Below are positions 25,144-34,296 of a stretch of 64,000 bases of DNA, one piece after another. How positions within the stretch are numbered: position 1 is the first letter of the stretch; each line of letters opens with the position of its first letter. This DNA is from Candidatus Gastranaerophilales bacterium (GTDB lineage: Bacteria; Cyanobacteriota; Vampirovibrionia; Gastranaerophilales; Gastranaerophilaceae), in NCBI GenBank assembly GCA_944325315.1, contig CALVAA010000002.1:1-64000 (forward strand), written 5' to 3'. A model generated the notes under the pieces. The model worked only from the letters and a program-made list of their open reading frames with translations, did no database searches and had not been told where the DNA came from. The position numbers and the translations under genes were made by a program.

Positions 25144-26982
25144 ATGAATATTTTGATAACGGCTTCAATATATATTCTTGCGATACTTTTGCGTTTAAAC
25201 TATGATATTTTTATACCCGGATACTGTTTTGATGAAATTGCAATAGTTGGCATTGCAAAAGAATCCTTCCCTTTGGGAATAATAAAAACACTTATTAATA
25301 CAGACTACCATGCACCTTTATATTATTTTATTGTTCACTTTTTTACTCATTTTAGTAATGAATGGGTTTATCTTAGAATATTTAACGTTATCTTATCAAC
25401 GATAAACATTTTTGTATTTTATAAAATTGCAAGGCTGCTTTTAAATAAAAAATTAAGCTATATTTTACCGCTATTGTTTACTTTGTGGCACTTGCAGATT
25501 ACAACTGTCAGCTTTGTTAAATTTTATTGTTTTTGCATATTGTTATTCAGTATAAATTTATACTATTTTATTAAAATCATAAAAAAAGATGCCGGCTATT
25601 ATAAATTTGCTTTTTGTTCCATGTTTTTTATTTTAAGTTCTACTCTGGGCTTTATAGCTGTTTTTGTACAATATTTGATTTTAATTTACAGCGGAAAAAG
25701 AACAAAAAAACTTTTTTATTCTTTTTTAATATCATTTTTAGGTTTTTTGTTATACTTTCCTATACTCATAAAACAATTTTTAATGAGTATAAATACACCA
25801 ATAAGTCCTCATAGCGGATTTAGCGGCTTTTCGTTTATAGCTTTGTATAACTTTTTTAACGACTATTTTTCTCCGCTTGTAAACTATTCTTGTAATTTGA
25901 TTACAATTGAATCATACAGTTATTATTTAAATATTATCAATTCTTTTTACAATAAAAGCTTTGATTTATTTTCTTTTTTTGTATTCTTGTTTTTTTCCTT
26001 TATTCCGACATTTTCAGCTATTTTTCTTGTGTTTTATTCAATTAAAAAAAACAAAACGATTTTATTAATAAATGTTTTTAGTTTTTCATACCTATTAATT
26101 TTTATCATTCTAAACAAACTCAAAATAACGGGCTTTATACCGTTATATCTTTATCCTTGCGGGATTGCTTTAATTATTGTCTTTGCTGCAGCACTGTCTT
26201 ATATAAACAAAACATTGAGACATGTTATATTATTTTATCTGATTACAATCAATCTTTTAATTTCAACATACTACCCCATAAACAAAAGAGGGGAAACAAA
26301 AGCAAAAATTTACTACGGAGTTGAAAAATATTTCAAAGAACACAATCAAAAAAATACATACTACATTCTAAGCTGCGGAGGAAGGTTTTTAAAAAGTTAT
26401 TATAAGAACAAAAATACATTCGATTTTGACTGGGAAAAAATGGGGGGAGGTTTTCAAAAAGAATACCTGGGATATATTTTTGGTAAAAATAAAGTCAAAA
26501 ATATAAACAGTAATAATATATCAAAAATTATTATTCCATTAATTTTGGAAGACAAAAAAAGTCCCGACTTTGAAGAATACTTTAATGAAAATATCAAAAA
26601 TAAGCTAAAAAAAGGCGATAAAATTGTATTAATGTTTGATGCAAGCGAAGAAAGCTTCCTTATTAAAAAAAGACAATATTTAAATGATTTAAAGCATAAA
26701 AAATACTCAAGAGATTTTGCAAAACTAACAATAAGGCCGGCAAACGATAAAGATGTTTTTAACGGTGGATATTTGCAGGAAATTATATCAACATACTCTT
26801 TTGAATATTTAATTGAGCTTTTAGATAAAAATTTCAAAAGAATACTTGTTGAACAATACACAAAAACAACAGATAACGACTATATCAGGACTTTTGAATC
26901 AAAAAATTTTCAAAAATCAACTCTTTGGATAGGACAAAACGCACTTAAAGGGTGGATATTTGTAACATATCAGAAACAATAA
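25144..26982 (+). CDS. Multi-spanning GT-C glycosyltransferase-like protein
   Basis: A 612-residue integral membrane protein with roughly 10-11 hydrophobic segments in the first 380 residues and a soluble C-terminal 230 residues. The first periplasmic loop has YCFDEI and DYHAPLYYFIVHFF, the acidic-plus-PLYY pattern of ArnT/PMT-like GT39/GT83 enzymes that use lipid-linked sugars. It would glycosylate an envelope substrate outside the membrane. The acceptor is unknown. It stands alone, 79 bp before fusA. Confidence 0.7.
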   Translation: MNILITASIYILAILLRLNYDIFIPGYCFDEIAIVGIAKESFPLGIIKTLINTDYHAPLYYFIVHFFTHFSNEWVYLRIFNVILSTINIFVFYKIARLLLNKKLSYILPLLFTLWHLQITTVSFVKFYCFCILLFSINLYYFIKIIKKDAGYYKFAFCSMFFILSSTLGFIAVFVQYLILIYSGKRTKKLFYSFLISFLGFLLYFPILIKQFLMSINTPISPHSGFSGFSFIALYNFFNDYFSPLVNYSCNLITIESYSYYLNIINSFYNKSFDLFSFFVFLFFSFIPTFSAIFLVFYSIKKNKTILLINVFSFSYLLIFIILNKLKITGFIPLYLYPCGIALIIVFAAALSYINKTLRHVILFYLITINLLISTYYPINKRGETKAKIYYGVEKYFKEHNQKNTYYILSCGGRFLKSYYKNKNTFDFDWEKMGGGFQKEYLGYIFGKNKVKNINSNNISKIIIPLILEDKKSPDFEEYFNENIKNKLKKGDKIVLMFDASEESFLIKKRQYLNDLKHKKYSRDFAKLTIRPANDKDVFNGGYLQEIISTYSFEYLIELLDKNFKRILVEQYTKTTDNDYIRTFESKNFQKSTLWIGQNALKGWIFVTYQKQ

Positions 26983-27061
26983 CTTAAAATACTTGCTAAT
27001 GGTCTTGTTTATGCGAAAATAATGTATATACAGATATAATTAAAGAAAAGGAAATAAAAAT

Positions 27062-29149
27062 ATGCCAAGACAAACAGCATTGGATAAAATACGTAATATT
27101 GGTATAGCTGCGCATATTGATGCAGGTAAAACCACCACAACAGAACGTATTTTATTCTATACGGGAAAAACACACAAAATCGGAGAAGTTCACGATGGTG
27201 CTGCGGTAACCGATTTTATGGAACAAGAAAGAGAAAGAGGTATTACTATTCAATCAGCAGCAGTTACTGCCGAATGGAAAGGTCACCAAATTAATATTAT
27301 AGATACCCCGGGACACGTGGATTTTACAATTGAAGTAGAACGCTCGCTTCGTGTATTAGACGGTGTTGTTGCGGTATTTTGTGCAGTGGGCGGCGTGCAG
27401 TCCCAATCCGAAACGGTTTGGAGACAAGCTAACAGATACGAAGTTCCAAGAATGGTATTTGTAAATAAAATGGATAGAACGGGGGCTGATTTTTACCGTG
27501 TAGTTGATCAAATCAAAAACAGACTCGGTGCAAATGCTGTTCCTATTCAACTACCGATTGGTGCTGAAGATAATTTTACCGGTCTTGTTGATTTAATGAC
27601 AATGAAGGCAGAAATTTATACAAACGATCTTGGTACCGATATAAAAGAAGAAGAAATTCCTGCAGAACTTAAAGAAAAGGCAAAAGAATACAGAGATGCA
27701 ATGGTTGAGGCAATTTCTGCAGAAGATGATGAATTAATGGAAAAATTCTTTGAAGATCCTGATTCAATCACTGTTGAAGAACTTAAAAAAGGATTAAGGA
27801 AAGCAGTTTGCAATAATAAAATTGTTCCTGTGTGCTGCGGTACAGCATTTAAAAACAAAGGTGTGCAACTTTTGTTAAACAATGTCGTAGACTATATGCC
27901 TTCACCTGTTGATGTTAAAGCTATTGAAGGCGAATTGGAAGACGGCACAAAAACTCAAAGACACTCGTCAGACGATGAGCCGTTTTCTGCTTTGGCATTT
28001 AAAGTTATGACAGACCCATTTGTTGGTCGTTTAACATTCTTAAGAATATATTCAGGAAAAATTACTTCCGGTTCTTACGCACTTAATTCTACAAACGGTA
28101 AAAAAGAACGTATTTCAAGATTGGTTAGAATGTATGCAGATCAACGTCTTGAAGAACAAGAAGTATATGCAGGTGATATTTGTGCAGCTGTTGGCCTGAA
28201 AGACACAACAACAGGTGATACATTATGCGATGAAAAAGCTCCTATTATTTTAGAAAAAATGAGCTTCCCCGAACCTGTAATTTCAGTTGCAATTGAGCCA
28301 AAAACAAAAGCCGACCAGGACAAAATGGGTATTGCGCTTCAAAAATTAGCTGAAGAAGACCCGTCTTTTAGAGTTAAATCAGACACTGAAACAGGACAAA
28401 CAATTATTTCAGGCATGGGAGAATTACACTTAGATATCATTGTTGACCGTATGTTAAGAGAATTCAAAGTTGAAGCAAATATCGGCCAGCCTCAGGTAGC
28501 TTATCGTGAAACAATCAGAGGAACAGCCGATCAGGATTCTAAATTTATTCGTCAATCAGGCGGTAAAGGTCAATATGGTCATGTTAAAATTAAAATCTCT
28601 CCTGCAGAAGAAAACGCCGGATTTGTTTTTGAAAACAAAATTGTTGGTGGTGCTATTCCTAAAGAATACATTGAGCCTGCAAGAAAAGGTATGGAAGAAG
28701 CACTTGAAGGCGGAATTCTGGCAGGATATCCTATGATTGATGTTAAAGTTGAACTGTATGACGGAAGCTACCACGAAGTAGATTCATCTGAAATGGCATT
28801 TAAAATAGCAGGTTCAATGGCAATTAAGGAAGGTGCCAAAAAAGCCCAACCTTGCATATTAGAACCTATGATGAAAGTTGAAATTGAAATTCCCGATGAA
28901 TACACAGGTACAATCATTGGCGATATTTCAAGACGTCGTGGCAGAGTGGAAGGTCAAGAGCCTCAAGGCAACACCGGAAATGTCATAGTAAGAGCAATTG
29001 TTCCGCTTGCTAACATGTTTGGCTACGCTACGGACTTACGTTCAAATACGCAAGGCAGAGGAACTTTCTCTATGGAATTCCAATGTTATGAACAAGTTCC
29101 TGCCAATATCGAAAAAGAAATTATTTCAAAGTCTTCAGTGGCTCAATAA
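27062..29149 (+). CDS. fusA: Elongation factor G
   Basis: A 695-residue translocation GTPase of standard length. Switch and G motifs are clear: AHIDAGKTT (P-loop), [18 protein letters not shown] and NKMDRTGAD. Domains II-V follow, with domain IV QYGHVKI and [11 protein letters not shown]. It moves tRNAs and mRNA on the ribosome and helps recycling. It is apparently monocistronic: there is a TATAAT box at 27035-27040, an AAAGGA ribosome site, and a strong terminator follows. Confidence 0.98.
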   Translation: MPRQTALDKIRNIGIAAHIDAGKTTTTERILFYTGKTHKIGEVHDGAAVTDFMEQERERGITIQSAAVTAEWKGHQINIIDTPGHVDFTIEVERSLRVLDGVVAVFCAVGGVQSQSETVWRQANRYEVPRMVFVNKMDRTGADFYRVVDQIKNRLGANAVPIQLPIGAEDNFTGLVDLMTMKAEIYTNDLGTDIKEEEIPAELKEKAKEYRDAMVEAISAEDDELMEKFFEDPDSITVEELKKGLRKAVCNNKIVPVCCGTAFKNKGVQLLLNNVVDYMPSPVDVKAIEGELEDGTKTQRHSSDDEPFSALAFKVMTDPFVGRLTFLRIYSGKITSGSYALNSTNGKKERISRLVRMYADQRLEEQEVYAGDICAAVGLKDTTTGDTLCDEKAPIILEKMSFPEPVISVAIEPKTKADQDKMGIALQKLAEEDPSFRVKSDTETGQTIISGMGELHLDIIVDRMLREFKVEANIGQPQVAYRETIRGTADQDSKFIRQSGGKGQYGHVKIKISPAEENAGFVFENKIVGGAIPKEYIEPARKGMEEALEGGILAGYPMIDVKVELYDGSYHEVDSSEMAFKIAGSMAIKEGAKKAQPCILEPMMKVEIEIPDEYTGTIIGDISRRRGRVEGQEPQGNTGNVIVRAIVPLANMFGYATDLRSNTQGRGTFSMEFQCYEQVPANIEKEIISKSSVAQ

Positions 29150-29160
29150 AAAATAATTAA

Positions 29161-29190
29161 AGACCGCATGCATTGCGGTCTTTTTTTTAT
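29161..29190 (+). terminator. Terminator of fusA
   Basis: An AGACCGCA/TGCGGTCT hairpin (29161-29181) is followed by eight Ts. It starts 12 nt after the fusA stop codon and is a textbook intrinsic terminator. Confidence 0.9.
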
Positions 29191-29216
29191 TAACTCTCTT
29201 TCGATTTTTATTTTGT

Positions 29217-30263
29217 TTATTCTTTTGCTGAAATTTTATAAAAATTGCAGTTATTATACCGTTCAAAACCGCTAATTGAATCCCAATCACTAAGATACAT
29301 GTTAACGTTCTTTCTGACCGGAATAACGGCAGCTTCAGATTCTCTGTATACTTCATTTACATCTTTGGCAAAATGTTCACTAGCGTCAAAAAGTGCTTTT
29401 TTTACTTTTAAATTGCCGTCACTGTTTGCTAATTCAAAAATATAATCAGCAACTATGCCAAATTCAGGAATTTCATCTTTAGCGTATTTACTGTCTTTAT
29501 ATTCAACAACAGGATTGACATATACTTTAGCGCTTTTCAAATTGTCATTTTCATCAAGTGAATATACAACCATAGAACCTGCAGTTAAAGAATTATCTTT
29601 TACTTTAACGTTATTTAAAGTTACAGGTAAATCAAAAGCTTTTGTAAATTTCAAACTTTCTATGTCCAAACCCGAAGGATAATAAAGATTTATCTGTCTT
29701 GCGTCATATGAATTATTGGATAGTTTATGAAAACGTTTTATTTCGGCAAAATTTTTAAAATCATATACTCTCCTTGCAGCCGTCAGCTCATCTTTTGAAT
29801 TTATAATTCCGTCAACAACATAGCTTACCGGAGTGTTTAATTCTATTTGGCTATTTGTCGGTATAGGTTGTTTTTCGTAATATATTCTTGATTCAATATC
29901 ATCATTTTCATCTACAACCTTAAATTTTAAGCCCTTATACCTCGAAAAACTATAGCTGTCGTTTTCAACAAAGTCTTTAGCATCTTGGAATTTAGCAAAT
30001 GAATCAATCAAATTTTCATACGCCCATTTACAAATATCAATTCCTCTTGGAATAGAATGATTAATATAACCTATATTTTGCCACATTTGAGCATTCTTTT
30101 CATCATATACAGAAGATATGTAGCTTGATGTTTTGTATAAAGTTTTTTTAATGCTGTTATTTGAATCATACAAAAAAGATTCTGGATTTAAACTTTTGCT
30201 TTCATTAATATCATTTATACCAAAAGATATATTTTGTCTAAATGGAGTAATTTTTGTAATCAT
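29217..30263 (-). CDS. Protein of unknown function with N-terminal ISFG motif
   Basis: A 348-residue protein when started at the ATG at 30263 (MITKITPFRQNISFG). A longer version starting at 30356 would add an implausible Phe-rich stretch. It has no signal peptide. The N-terminal motif (basic or polar stretch, then ISFGIND) resembles the starts of the proteins at 16448 and 18052. The body alternates beta-like and polar segments and has several Asn/Lys-rich loops and a central SYVVDGIINSKDELTAARRVYD. I recognise no family. Its partner or role is unknown. Confidence 0.65.
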   Translation of the reverse strand: MITKITPFRQNISFGINDINESKSLNPESFLYDSNNSIKKTLYKTSSYISSVYDEKNAQMWQNIGYINHSIPRGIDICKWAYENLIDSFAKFQDAKDFVENDSYSFSRYKGLKFKVVDENDDIESRIYYEKQPIPTNSQIELNTPVSYVVDGIINSKDELTAARRVYDFKNFAEIKRFHKLSNNSYDARQINLYYPSGLDIESLKFTKAFDLPVTLNNVKVKDNSLTAGSMVVYSLDENDNLKSAKVYVNPVVEYKDSKYAKDEIPEFGIVADYIFELANSDGNLKVKKALFDASEHFAKDVNEVYRESEAAVIPVRKNVNMYLSDWDSISGFERYNNCNFYKISAKE

Positions 30264-30338
30264 AATTATATATCCGTCATTAACTTCAAATATACAAAAC
30301 AATAAAAAAAATTTTTTTGCTATAAGACAAAAAATAAA

Positions 30339-30354
30339 GGCGCAATAATGCGCC
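30339..30354 (-). terminator. Terminator of the 86-residue gene
   Basis: Read on the minus strand, GGCGCA-TTAT-TGCGCC is followed by TTTATTTTTTG. It lies 56 nt past the stop of the gene ending at 30410 and before the next minus-strand gene, so it separates the two transcripts. Confidence 0.65.
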
Positions 30355-30409
30355 ATTGCAAACCTACCTATAATCCCCCATTTCAGATAAATAATTACCG
30401 GTTAGATAA

Positions 30410-30670
30410 TTATTTACAAATATTCGTTACAAAAGATACCATGTCATAAAAGCTTTCTTTGACAAAATCTTTTGCTAACACTTTCAAAGATGCGTTTTGT
30501 ATAGACTTAAAAGCAAGGTTAATAGGATCTTGTGTATTTTTAAATTTGTACCTGATACTTTTGTTGTCTATTTCATCCAAATTTAATCTCAAAGCTTCTT
30601 TGTCGCAGTTAATCTCGAAAGGATTAAATGTTTCTTCTTCTAAAGCTTTTAAATTGTAATTTCTTGGCAT
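30410..30670 (-). CDS. Small protein of unknown function
   Basis: An 86-residue protein with an acidic first half and an amphipathic helical second half (LAFKSIQNASLKVLAKDFVKESFYDMV). The ribosome site AGAGAG is about 7 nt before ATG. It has no signal peptide and no recognised family. A terminator follows. Confidence 0.55.
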   Translation of the reverse strand: MPRNYNLKALEEETFNPFEINCDKEALRLNLDEIDNKSIRYKFKNTQDPINLAFKSIQNASLKVLAKDFVKESFYDMVSFVTNICK

Positions 30671-30807
30671 ATTTTATCTCTCTTTTTGATATACTCTATA
30701 TATTTATAAAGTATTTTTTTATCTATAAATTGCCTTTTTTATAAATAATTTATATATATTTTTTATTCAAACGGGTTAGAATGCTTTAACCGCCTGGATT
30801 CTTAATA

Positions 30808-30826
30808 TTAAGAAATATTAAGTTAA
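30808..30826 (+). promoter_or_regulatory. TTAA direct repeat before the sigma-factor operon
   Basis: TTAAGAAATATTAAGTTAA has TTAA at 30808 and 30818 with a 10-bp period, 70 bp before the start of the three-gene sigma module. The same pattern precedes paralogs B and C of the MGWV family. It may be a regulator site, or an AT-rich promoter element. Confidence 0.35.
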
Positions 30827-30877
30827 TTTTTGAACATTTTTTTAAAAAAAACGTTATAATAAAAAAAAGGAAATACT

Positions 30878-31108
30878 ATGGATAAATTAACCGAACTTAT
30901 TCAAGAGGCAAAGCCTCTTTATAAACAGAGAAAAAGACAAAAAACTATGACAACGATGGTTCTGGGACTTAGCTTGCCGATGATATTTACTATAAGCTTA
31001 TTTCAGCTCTACATAAGCGGAAGCGAGGTATATATTGCACTTGAAAACAGCACCCTGCAAACTAAGCTTCTGGAAGACGAGTTTGGACTTTTAGGATGCA
31101 ATTATTAA
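30878..31108 (+). CDS. Small single-span membrane protein, putative anti-sigma factor
   Basis: A 76-residue protein with a basic cytoplasmic N-terminus (about 1-30), one transmembrane helix (about 31-48) and a short outside tail. It lies upstream of, and overlaps by 13 bp, an ECF sigma factor, itself followed by a periplasmic Spy-like protein. This architecture matches the CnrY/NccY type of anti-sigma factor, whose cytosolic end traps the sigma and whose periplasmic end meets CnrX. No sequence match is claimed; the role is inferred from size, topology and context. Confidence 0.6.
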   Translation: MDKLTELIQEAKPLYKQRKRQKTMTTMVLGLSLPMIFTISLFQLYISGSEVYIALENSTLQTKLLEDEFGLLGCNY

Positions 31109-31605
31109 AAGAAATAATAGACAAAAACGGCTATAAAATAAGGCAAATTATTAAAAACTTCACAGGCGAATACAATGAAGATTTAGAACAGGAAGTATAT
31201 ATTAGAACTTATCTGAATCTTGACAAATACAAAGAAAGAAACAAATTTTCGCAATGGATTTGTACAATCGCCGCGAATTTATGCAGAGATTATTTAAAAA
31301 GTGTAGGGTTTAAAAACAAAAACAAAACCACTTTAGATGACGATTTACTTGCAAGACAAAAGGCAAATGATAATCCGAGTGAATTATACAACAGAAAAGA
31401 AAGACAAAAGATTATTCTAAAAGCAATAAACTCTCTTCCTTTTAAGATGAAACAGGTAATTATTCTATATGAATTCGAAGATTATTCTTATGAAGAAATT
31501 GCCAAAAAACTTAAAGTTCCGCAAGGCACGGTTAAATCCAGGCTAAATAATGCAAGAAAAATGCTTGCAAAGTGTCTTAATTTCTTAATGGAGGAAAATG
31601 ACTAA
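31096..31605 (+). CDS. ECF-type RNA polymerase sigma factor
   Basis: A 169-residue sigma-70 family protein with only regions 2 and 4. Region 2 includes EDLEQEVYIRTYLNLDKY and the KFSQWICTIAANLCRDYLK helix. Region 4 includes LPFKMKQVIILYEFEDYSYEEIAKKL and the helix-turn-helix end GTVKSRLNNARKML. It would direct RNA polymerase to a small regulon, probably including its own operon. It overlaps its neighbours by 13 bp and 1 bp, so stoichiometry is likely set by translational coupling. Confidence 0.9.
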   Translation: MQLLKEIIDKNGYKIRQIIKNFTGEYNEDLEQEVYIRTYLNLDKYKERNKFSQWICTIAANLCRDYLKSVGFKNKNKTTLDDDLLARQKANDNPSELYNRKERQKIILKAINSLPFKMKQVIILYEFEDYSYEEIAKKLKVPQGTVKSRLNNARKMLAKCLNFLMEEND

Positions 31606-32060
31606 TGAAAAAAATAATAATAAGTGCTTTTTTAATTACACTTTTTTTATCATCAGCACCTTCTTTTTCAAATGACTACAAAAACACTCCATCAAGACCA
31701 AATCCAAAAGAAATCAACAGAATGATTGAAAAAAGACTTGATTTAACAAATGAGCAAAAAGAAGAAATTAAAACCGCTTTGCAAGAAAACAGAAAAGAAA
31801 TGAAAAAAATTATTAAACGAATGATATTTTTGCACGACAAAATAAAAACCGTATATCAAACAGAATCATCAAAATACCAAGCACACATCAAAACTGCACC
31901 CTACAAGGCCGAGTTGGTTATATTGAAGCAAAGGGCAGATATGCTAAGAAATGAAAACAGAAAAGCTTTTGAAAATTTACTTAACAAAGAACAAAAAACC
32001 GAATTTGAAAAAATTAAACAGGAAATGCGGCAAAACAAACCGCATCATTTAAAAAATTAG
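31605..32060 (+). CDS. Periplasmic Spy/CpxP/CnrX-like protein
   Basis: A 151-residue protein with a Sec signal peptide (about 1-22, cut after FS/SN). The helical body contains an LTxEQ motif (DLTNEQKEEI) and a second copy near the end (LLNKEQKTEF). This is the pattern of Spy, CpxP, ZraP and CnrX, which sense metals or bind unfolded proteins in the periplasm. It has few His/Cys, so metal sensing is not evident. Its position directly after the sigma gene suggests a sensor or an output of that module. Confidence 0.75.
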   Translation: MKKIIISAFLITLFLSSAPSFSNDYKNTPSRPNPKEINRMIEKRLDLTNEQKEEIKTALQENRKEMKKIIKRMIFLHDKIKTVYQTESSKYQAHIKTAPYKAELVILKQRADMLRNENRKAFENLLNKEQKTEFEKIKQEMRQNKPHHLKN

Positions 32061-32656
32061 TCTTCTTTTTTCATATTTTTTTTAAATTTTTTTATTTCAT
32101 CCTTAATTCGGGATTTTTGTGCTTTTTTTTCTGAATTTACATTTTTTTTATCCATTTTTGATTGAATTTTTGCTTTTTTTCTTTTAATTATTTTATCGGC
32201 CTTTTGACTTTGTTTTTCCGCAGCGTTTTTGTTCAACTCATCTTTTGAAAAAGCATTTTTTATGCTTTTAAAGCTAAATTTGTTTTTTTGTTCGGCGGAT
32301 TCGCTTTTGGCTTTATCAAATTTTAAAATATCTTGAATGTTTTTTTTAAGGTTTGAAAGTTTGCTTTTTAACTTAGAAAAAACCCCTTTTTTAAACCCTA
32401 AAACACCGCCGCCGATAGCTAATGCACCGACAAAAAGAGCAACAAGCGCTTTTTTGACTTTACCTGTTTTTTTTGCTTTAGGATTCAAAGTTCCTTCTTT
32501 AATATCCTGTTTTTGGAAAGTATCATTTGCATATTGGTTTCCCGTTTTTATATACTCACTTAAAGACCCGCCCATATTAAGCACTGTCTTTCCACCCAAA
32601 TCAGCAATATTTGGGACAATATTTTTATATGGAATATGCGAATTGTAGTTTGTCAT
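32057..32656 (-). CDS. Lysine-rich protein with one membrane segment
   Basis: A 199-residue protein. Residues 68-88 (ALVALFVGALAIGGGVLGF) form one glycine-rich membrane helix. The following 110 residues are extremely Lys-rich and probably coiled coil or disordered. The first 60 residues are polar. No family is recognised. The high positive charge could bind nucleic acid or membrane lipids. It overlaps the Spy-like gene convergently by 4 bp. Confidence 0.6.
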   Translation of the reverse strand: MTNYNSHIPYKNIVPNIADLGGKTVLNMGGSLSEYIKTGNQYANDTFQKQDIKEGTLNPKAKKTGKVKKALVALFVGALAIGGGVLGFKKGVFSKLKSKLSNLKKNIQDILKFDKAKSESAEQKNKFSFKSIKNAFSKDELNKNAAEKQSQKADKIIKRKKAKIQSKMDKKNVNSEKKAQKSRIKDEIKKFKKNMKKED

Positions 32657-32706
32657 ATATCAATAAAGTATTTAATTATTAAAAAATTGCCAATCATAAA
32701 AAAAAT

Positions 32707-34296
32707 ATGTTAAATAAAATAATGGACAAAAAAAACATAATAATCTTAACAGTTGTATTTATAATTTTTAGCATTTTATTTTACGCAAAAAGCGCAAATA
32801 TGCTTATAGACTTTTCCAGAGAAAGCTATATTCCTTATCAAATGCTAAATAACAAGATTTTATATAAAGATATTTTCTTAATTTACGGATTTTTTGGATA
32901 CTTTATAAACTATTTAATTTATAAAATTTCACCAAACATTAATTTGATATTAATACTTGCGCACATATTGTCTTACTTTATTTTGATTTTATTTTATTAC
33001 ATTGCAAAAAAAATCACCTCCAAAAGCATTGCTTTAGTTTTTTCAATGTTTTTTTTAACGGTCAGTATATTTTCAAATTCAACTTTTTCTTTTGTTGTGC
33101 CCTATTCCTATTCAAACTTATGGGGCGTTTTTGCAGTATATCTTGGCTTATTTTCTATTTTGTATCAAAAAGATAAATTATTGTTTTTGTCTTTAGGTTT
33201 GGTTTTTGTAAACCGAATCGAATTTTTTATTCCTGTTTTATTATTTTCTTTAATTTTTTTTCATATACAAAAAAGAAAAATTTTGATAAATATTCCATAT
33301 CTTATCGTTTTCCCCTTAATTGAGTGTTTGTATATTTATTTAAATAAAATCAGCTTAAAAGACATTATAAACAATTTTAGTTTCATAAAAACAATGGTTT
33401 TAGCCGATTCAATAAAAACGCTATACAAAGGCATGGGAAGTTTTTTTGAAATTGAATATTTTAAACACAATTTGATTTTAACTCTGATTTTTGGATTGAT
33501 ATTTGTAATATCATTCATCCTGTTTAAATACAAAAAACCGGTTTTTTCTTATATATTTTTATTTATCTCTTTTCTTTATGCAGAGCTTAACTTTTGTCTA
33601 AATTTATCTGCTTTTGTTGTAGTTTTTTTATTCATATTTTTACTTATAAAAAAACAAATAAGAACAAGAGAAATCATGCTCTTCTTTTTTGCTATGGTAT
33701 TAGCTTCAAAATGTTTTTTTGCAATAAATCCGCTTTCTTATTCAAATTCTGCATATTGTCTTATATTAATGCTTTTATATAAATTTTTGTCAAAATTTTT
33801 AAACCGAAAATGGCTCACTTATAGTTTTATAATTTTATTCACACTAATAGCTTGTAAAAATATAAGTTATTATTTTAAAAATCAAAAATACCCCTATACT
33901 GCAAACATAGGAACGGTATACTTAAATAAAGACGAGATTGAACTGTTTAAAAAGCTTAATTTGTATATTAAAAAAAATATTAAAAAAGACGAAAACTTTA
34001 TCGTAGTTCCGGAAGGACAAATTATAAATCTGATACATCAAAAACCTTTTCAATACTATAATTCAACCTTTACTCCTCTTGATTTTGAAACTTTTGGAGA
34101 AAAAAATATAATTACAAATTTAAAACAAAGCAAAACCGACTACATTATATTTTACCCGAGAAACACCCATGATTACGGCGCTGACACAATTTGTTTTGAT
34201 TATGCGGTTGATTTTTGTACATATATTTCGGATAATTATACAAGAACAGCTATAATAGAAGCAAAATCAAGAGCACTTGTATTTAAAAGAAAATGA
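32707..34296 (+). CDS. Multi-spanning membrane protein, GT-C-like
   Basis: A 529-residue membrane protein with about 10-12 helices in the first 400 residues and a 130-residue soluble end. After the first helix it has DFSRESYIPYQ, comparable to the acidic periplasmic loop of GT39/GT83-type glycosyltransferases. I infer a lipid-linked sugar transferase, with low certainty about substrate. It shares the ATGA overlap with rimO and is therefore co-transcribed with it, with no obvious functional link. Confidence 0.6.
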   Translation: MLNKIMDKKNIIILTVVFIIFSILFYAKSANMLIDFSRESYIPYQMLNNKILYKDIFLIYGFFGYFINYLIYKISPNINLILILAHILSYFILILFYYIAKKITSKSIALVFSMFFLTVSIFSNSTFSFVVPYSYSNLWGVFAVYLGLFSILYQKDKLLFLSLGLVFVNRIEFFIPVLLFSLIFFHIQKRKILINIPYLIVFPLIECLYIYLNKISLKDIINNFSFIKTMVLADSIKTLYKGMGSFFEIEYFKHNLILTLIFGLIFVISFILFKYKKPVFSYIFLFISFLYAELNFCLNLSAFVVVFLFIFLLIKKQIRTREIMLFFFAMVLASKCFFAINPLSYSNSAYCLILMLLYKFLSKFLNRKWLTYSFIILFTLIACKNISYYFKNQKYPYTANIGTVYLNKDEIELFKKLNLYIKKNIKKDENFIVVPEGQIINLIHQKPFQYYNSTFTPLDFETFGEKNIITNLKQSKTDYIIFYPRNTHDYGADTICFDYAVDFCTYISDNYTRTAIIEAKSRALVFKRK

